64,000 nucleotides of DNA from Mycteria americana (lineage: Eukaryota > Chordata > Aves > Ciconiiformes > Ciconiidae), in contig NC_134367.1 of the NCBI RefSeq assembly GCF_035582795.1, positions 53,475,562-53,539,561 of the forward strand, in the 5' to 3' direction. The notes beneath the pieces are model-generated. The model ran no database searches, was not told where the DNA came from, and saw only the letters and a program-made list of their open reading frames with translations. This document shows positions 61,601-64,000 of the stretch, piece by piece. Every line of letters begins with the position of its first letter. The first letter of the stretch is position 1. The translations under genes were made by a program, and so were the position numbers.

Positions 61601-63749
61601 GTACTACTTAACAGCCAGCAAGCTTTTTTCTTATTATTACATTTCAGAAAACTTTAATGACAGCTAACAGGAATCTGATTGTCTTACTGTATGAGATGAT
61701 ATGCTAGAGAAAGCAGTAGTTTTTGCCATGGCTAGAATATGGAATCCTAGGCTGATAAATGATTAAACAAGGACATTTTATTTATAACTATTCATGTGTT
61801 TAAAGGGAAGCCCAGCAAGATAGGTTTGCATTATTTAAGTCTGAATATAGAGTATTTATCTGACCAACCTTGAAGTCTGGAGGCACTCCGCCAACGTAGA
61901 AAACAGTATTTTCTGGTTCCAAATTCAGGAGAGAGCCAGGACCAAGAACCTCTCCCTTTTTGATGAACTTCTCTTCAGCAGTGCTGCTAAGACTAGGCAC
62001 AGTTAAAAACATTTTGCCATGTCTTCCAATCCTGTAGATTGTAAAGAATTGTAAAAGAAGAGAGTTTTGTGTTGGCTAGACTTAAAAAATAACAAGAAAG
62101 CCTCCAACTCCAGGAAGGGTTTTTATTTCCTCACTAGAAGACTGGTACCCTGGGGGGGAAGAAAGGGGAAACTACAGACACTTCCTCTTCCCCCCTGTGG
62201 CCCCTTGGGTGCTGGCTGTCTAAAAGCAAAGAGAATTTTGATTTATTTCACCAGGAGTAGAACCAGGCACTGAAGACTTCTGAGGAGCAGTTCTGACCCA
62301 GCCTTTTCTGTTTGATTTTTTTTTTTCTATTAAGTGTTTGATTTTGGGGAAATGTACATTGTCACTTTACCTCTCAATTTTGATGATGCTGAAGTAAGAA
62401 GGCCAGGTGCTGACTGGCTTGGCATCCAGAGGTATCTCCACGTCTTGGCCCCCCAAATTATAAATGTACACAAGGTTGTCATTTTTAATTGCAAGACCAA
62501 TGTAATGTTTTGCCTAAAACATCAATGGAGAAGGATGTCAGAGCTACAACATTGAAATGAATTTAATGCAGGAAATTAGTAAAGTATGGGCTCTGATAGA
62601 CTAAATAACACTTTTAAATATAACTAATAAACAAATGCTTCATTCTCTAATTACGTTCCTTCACGAGATAGAACTGCACAGAAAAAATCTCTGATATTTT
62701 ACCTCATATCCATTTTGACTGAGGTAAATACAAGGTCATGAGTTGTCTTCTGGCTGTAAATTGGTAATGTTTAATGGGGAGCTGTTCATCGGTATTTAGC
62801 GTACGGTGTCATATGTAGGAAATAGGAAGAAACATTTGTCTAAAGCCTAGGTGTTATGCTGCAATTAAATATTCTGCCAAGAGGGGTTTCCCTTGATTTA
62901 TATTAAGTAGATATTCTTTTTAGAAAAGCTTAAAAATAAAAGCCTGTCTCTACTCTTCCCAATTAACAGCTTGCCAGGATTATACCTGGCTTGTGAGGAG
63001 TGATTTTTTTTCTTTTAGGAACCACAATTTAAGGAACAATTATTTCACAACACTTACAGGTGGTGAGAGTATATGTCCTTTCTAGGTGTTTCAAAGTAGT
63101 GATGTACAGAGTGCGCAACAGCAGCAGAAGCCACAGGCAAAGAAACCTGCTTATCTTGTGGGCTTCTGACCTCGGAGGTTTGGAATCGACACTGTCAGCA
63201 GCATAAACCTGATTGAAACATGGCCCACAAAAGCCAGGTGGGTGACATTAACTGCTTCAGAGCAGCTCAGTACCGACAGTGGAGATGGCAAGTATGGCTC
63301 GCAGCTGTGACAATCAGCAGCACGCTGCATAGGCAGTCTAATTTGCTTAGAGAGAATCCTTCCTTGTTTGGGGTGAGAAGTTTCAAGGACAGAGGTCTCG
63401 GGAACCCTTGCTCTTTGCTTGTCACAAAATCGATGACAGTCATATAGTAGACACCTCTTATTTTGAAACATGGAGAAATAGTGAGAGGAAAAACCAAGGG
63501 CAAATAAACTTCAAACCTATTTCAATTTTCTTTTTTTTTTTTTATATATAACATATAACTGGGTTATTCTCTTACATTTTTGTTTCCGAGGTACAAAATA
63601 AATCTGTCTGGAGATGCTGCCAGTTGTGGGTTGTCTTTCTGAAGCTTTATATACAAACTCATGGAAGTGAAAGATTTCAATTCCTCCACGTTGATCTTTG
63701 GATTGACTTCAACAGCTGATTGGCCTCCAAACATCATAGAAACTTGGAC
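34525..63749 (-). CDS. LAMA4: LAMA4, laminin alpha-4 chain, 3' part (LG1-LG5, last 20 coding exons)
   Basis: Laminin alpha-4 forms laminins 411/421 of endothelial, muscle and nerve basement membranes; its C-terminal LG modules bind receptors. Twenty minus-strand exons with GT/AG sites and matching phases give 992 codons plus TGA. In-window residues: LG1 about 1-204, LG2 205-399, LG3 400 to about 560, a linker to about 660, LG4 about 661-829 and LG5 830-992. The chain starts VQVSMMFGGQSAVEV and ends VSGAVSINTCPAA, near-identical to mammalian LAMA4 ends. The N-terminal EGF-like and coiled-coil exons must lie beyond 64000. No frame disruption was seen. An LTR sits close to one acceptor (see 45818-46383). 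Confidence 0.96.
35791..35809. repeat. (AAAT)n microsatellite
   Basis: Four AAAT units in the last LAMA4 intron. Confidence 0.75.
36134..36253 (-). CDS. LAMA4: LAMA4 LG5 exon d
   Basis: Encodes VIRDANVVQLDVDSEVNHVV, then GPLNPKAIDHREPVFIGGVP. Acceptor CTTTCAG, donor ACCAG|GTAAGT. Confidence 0.96.
37266..37359 (-). CDS. LAMA4: LAMA4 LG5 exon c
   Basis: 94 nt encoding VTVKLNNGIRDFSTSVTLKQ and SLCDGRWHRIA plus one base. Acceptor CCTCCAG, donor TGCAG|GTCAGT. Confidence 0.96.
39831..39961 (-). CDS. LAMA4: LAMA4 LG5 exon b
   Basis: Encodes DESFSLGLKFEVVFEIRPRS, then SSGILLHGHSVNGEYLNMHM and RNGQ. Acceptor CCTCACAG, donor GACAG|GTATAA. Confidence 0.96.
40983..41142 (-). CDS. LAMA4: LAMA4 LG4/LG5 exon
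   Basis: Encodes INSVYSFSGCLSNLQLNGRS, then ITSASQTFSVTPCFEGPSEA and GTYFSSEGGYVVL. Acceptor CCCCTCAG, donor CCTTG|GTAATA. Closes LG4 and opens LG5. Confidence 0.95.
41980..42135 (-). CDS. LAMA4: LAMA4 LG4 exon c
   Basis: Fifty-two codons: VIFIRGKNIGRLIIDGLRVL, then EEPFGGNANTWQVTEPLYIG and GVAPGKAVKNIQ. Acceptor TTTCTAG, donor TCCAG|GTAAAG. No methionine inside, so it was found by protein pattern. Confidence 0.95.
43008..43197 (-). CDS. LAMA4: LAMA4 LG4 exon b
   Basis: Encodes AQFSISLKTHSSHGMIFYVS, then DQKETNFMALFVAHGRLIFM and KSQEKYNDGLWHN. Acceptor GTGCCAG, donor ACAAT|GTAAGT. Confidence 0.96.
44653..44846 (-). CDS. LAMA4: LAMA4 linker/LG4 exon
   Basis: Encodes a divergent hydrophilic linker (VGRDKDKISQPSTGLKNLYQ), then QCHLPMNPKATEHAYQFGGT and ANSRQEFDRIPKDFSE, the start of LG4. 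Acceptor TATGAAG, donor GAAAG|GTAAAA. Confidence 0.93.
45573..45726 (-). CDS. LAMA4: LAMA4 LG3/linker exon
   Basis: Encodes LDREVEVEDFQQYSEKVQTS, then LYGCPVESPPVALLHKKGKN and a lysine-rich stretch. Acceptor AACACAG, donor AAAAG|GTTTGC. A solo LTR ends 91 bp upstream of this exon. Confidence 0.93.
45818..46383 (-). mobile_element. Solo LTR with 5-bp TSD (AGTTT), LAMA4 intron
   Basis: 566 bp, TG...CA termini (TGTCCTGG... to ...CCACAACA on the minus strand), flanked by AGTTT at 45813-45817 and 46384-46388. Same family as 10397-10935. It is sense to LAMA4 and carries ATTAAA at 45954-45949. Its downstream edge lies 91 bp before the acceptor of exon 45726-45573. No viral coding sequence adjoins it. 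A 5-bp duplication fits ERVL-like or ERV1-like integration; the class is not proven. Confidence 0.9.
46979..47143 (-). CDS. LAMA4: LAMA4 LG3 exon c
   Basis: Encodes YELTVDDKKQSKKNPAKDRA, then GESLDSIKKFYFGGSPLRTQ and QANFTGCISNAYFT; NFT is a possible N-glycosylation site. Acceptor TTTGCAG, donor CTAG|GTGCGT. Confidence 0.95.
48452..48585 (-). CDS. LAMA4: LAMA4 LG3 exon b
   Basis: Encodes SDVLSISMDRGAVVLNASGT, then KIQSSERNYDDGKTHFIITS and VTPE. Acceptor ATTTCAG, donor GAAAG|GTAAAG. It has no start codon upstream, so it is easily missed. Confidence 0.94.
49735..49835. repeat. Possible ancient amniote interspersed repeat
   Basis: TATTATTTGTACTTTCGTAG then CACCTACAGGTCC resembles a common turtle/bird repeat with a GTAGCACCTAGG core. 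Weak and short; a LAMA4 intron. Confidence 0.3.
50116..50253 (-). CDS. LAMA4: LAMA4 LG3 exon a
   Basis: Forty-six codons: MSRKAYFNGESFIASSQKVS, then LFSEFEGGFNFRTLQPNGLL and FYYSEG. Acceptor ATACACAG, donor AAGGA|GTGAGT. The internal Met is not a translation start. Confidence 0.95.
51235..51246. repeat. C12 homopolymer
   Basis: Uninterrupted run of 12 C followed by ACCCC, 135 bp downstream (on +) of the acceptor-side LAMA4 exon region; likely length-variable and sequencing-error-prone. Confidence 0.85.
51381..51516 (-). CDS. LAMA4: LAMA4 LG2 exon d
   Basis: Encodes ISSHLAGSIGFKGCMKGFQF, then QKKDFNLLEEPGTLGISYGC and PEDSL. Acceptor CCAACAG, donor CACTG|GTAAGC. Closes LG2. Confidence 0.95.
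52662..52695 (+). repeat. 17-bp tandem duplication
   Basis: GCAAAATCAGCAGGAAG then GCAAAATCAACAGGAAG, one mismatch. LAMA4 intron. Confidence 0.8.
53171..53222. repeat. Imperfect AGT/TAG trinucleotide repeat
   Basis: Repeated CAGTAGTAGAT, TAGTAGTAG and ATCAGTAG motifs over about 50 bp. LAMA4 intron. Confidence 0.75.
53300..54240. mobile_element. Ancient CR1-like repeat relic in LAMA4 intron
   Basis: The order of phrases fits an old amniote CR1-related interspersed repeat that I recall from reptile and bird genomes. They include GGATACAGTATCCAAGG, CATCTGCCATTGAGTTGC, TCTAGATCATTAATGTATTT, GATCCTTTGGGCATGTGC and CAGACCTTTGTAAAG. Heavily diverged, edges and strand unclear; recognised from memory only. 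Confidence 0.4.
54946..55088 (-). CDS. LAMA4: LAMA4 LG2 exon c
   Basis: Encodes ISIIYHNSKKMILVVDRRHI, then KSVDNERTAMPFTDIYIGGA and PAEILHS. Acceptor TTTTCAG, donor TCCAG|GTTGGT (the second GTTGGT donor in this gene). Confidence 0.96.
56176..56307 (-). CDS. LAMA4: LAMA4 LG2 exon b
   Basis: Forty-four codons: SMFFSLEMHNGFLYLRYDFG, then FSTGPVLLEDSMKKAQIND and AKFHE. Acceptor TATACAG, donor ATGAG|GTAGAG. Confidence 0.96.
58452..58623 (-). CDS. LAMA4: LAMA4 LG2 exon a
   Basis: Encodes NKLAFTQSRAVSYFFDGSGY, then ALARNIERRGRFSQVTRFDI and TDNGLILLMING. Acceptor TTCATAG, donor ATGGG|GTGAGT. Opens LG2. Confidence 0.96.
59617..59750 (-). CDS. LAMA4: LAMA4 LG1 exon d
   Basis: Encodes LPPSLNLPGFIGCLELATLN, then DDVISLYNFKHVYNIDTT and PPCA. 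It holds the LG1 signature GFIGCL and the closing cysteine. Acceptor CGCACAG, donor GCCAG|GTAGGG. Confidence 0.95.
61869..62031 (-). CDS. LAMA4: LAMA4 LG1 exon c
   Basis: Encodes IGRHGKMFLTVPSLSSTAEE, then KFIKKGEVLGPGSLLNLE and TVFYVGGVPPDFK. Acceptor ATCTACAG, donor TCAAG|GTTGGT, a weak donor. Phase 2 to 0. Confidence 0.95.
62371..62513 (-). CDS. LAMA4: LAMA4 LG1 exon b
   Basis: Encodes AKHYIGLAIKNDNLVYIYNL, then GGQDVEIPLDAKPVSTWPSY and FSIIKIE. Acceptor GTTTTAG, donor GAGAG|GTAAAG. Confidence 0.95.
63576..63749 (-). CDS. LAMA4: LAMA4 LG1 exon a (most 5' in window)
   Basis: Encodes VQVSMMFGGQSAVEVNPKIN, then VEELKSFTSMSLYIKLQKDN and PDRFILYLGNKN; 58 codons, phase 0 to 0. Acceptor AACTGCAG, donor AAAAT|GTAAGA. 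Start of LG1. Confidence 0.95.
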
Positions 63750-64000
63750 CTGCAGTTGTAAGTGTGCTAAGTAAGACACATTATTGCCACCTGGGGACAT
63801 TACTTAAGGTAAATGTGCAAGAATACTTAGCCAGCAGCCTCGCTTACTACAAGAGTGGAGTTGGCACCTATGTATGTGCCATGCAAAATTTTATGTTTAT
63901 AACAATCACTTCTGGAAGACACTGTAAAGAAGATGAAGGGAATTAATTTTAAAATTAATTAAAGCTCCTAATTAACTGTGCTTAAGCATATTCATAAAGT

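Larger units (their letters stand above)
34671..63575 (-). other. LAMA4 introns (content)
   Basis: Nineteen introns. Noteworthy contents are the LTR (45818-46383), the old CR1-like relic (53300-54240), short tandem and simple repeats and a possible ancient repeat near 49735. Other large introns (34671-36133, 37360-39830, 47144-48451, 56308-58451, 59751-61868, 62514-63575) show no further gene or mobile element I can recognise. Confidence 0.55.

Noticed and set aside
1-64000. CRISPR arrays, bacterial operons, tRNA or rRNA genes
   Set aside because: None seen; the window is a vertebrate nuclear sequence with spliced genes.

Overview
This window is avian genomic DNA, probably from a non-galliform bird. 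It is AT-rich vertebrate sequence with many short exons in long introns and CR1 LINE tails ending in ATTCTGTG-type repeats. It also carries solo LTRs of families I associate with neoavian birds. The proteins are closest to amniote CCN6, TUBE1 and LAMA4, which neighbour each other in the same order on human 6q21. I had no database access, so family names rest on recognised protein sequence and exon phase.

Layout. 1-3843 is noncoding flank with one CR1 tail and an unexplained 73-codon open stretch. CCN6 (plus strand, five coding exons, 3844-12061) encodes a secreted matricellular protein with signal peptide, IGFBP, VWC, TSP1 and CTCK modules. About 1.7 kb further on, TUBE1 (epsilon-tubulin, minus strand, twelve coding exons, 28043-13760) ends tail-to-tail with CCN6. 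All its splice phases join into a 475-codon frame, the same length as the human protein as I recall it. Its start lies in a CpG island (about 27700-28350). An apparently gene-free stretch of about 6.5 kb follows; in mammals FAM229B occupies this place, and I could not find it here. LAMA4 (laminin alpha-4, minus strand) fills 34525-63749. Only the last twenty coding exons, the whole C-terminal LG1-LG5 region plus stop, are inside the window; the N-terminal and coiled-coil exons lie beyond 64000.

Mobile DNA is modest but informative. A 1,074-bp LTR with TSD AACTG sits in the last TUBE1 intron. A 566-bp LTR with TSD AGTTT sits in a LAMA4 intron only 91 bp from a splice acceptor. A relative of the latter, in opposite orientation, lies in CCN6 intron 3. 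There are also CR1 fragments, an old CR1-like relic in LAMA4 and simple repeats.

The three genes do not form a pathway. CCN6 and laminin alpha-4 are extracellular matrix proteins and TUBE1 is a centriolar tubulin; their adjacency is conserved synteny. I see no sign of a novel multi-gene system. The points most worth checking are the LTR close to the LAMA4 exon, the CCN6 exon 1/exon 2 splice choice, the missing FAM229B, and a diverged direct duplication at 28.6/29.1 kb.
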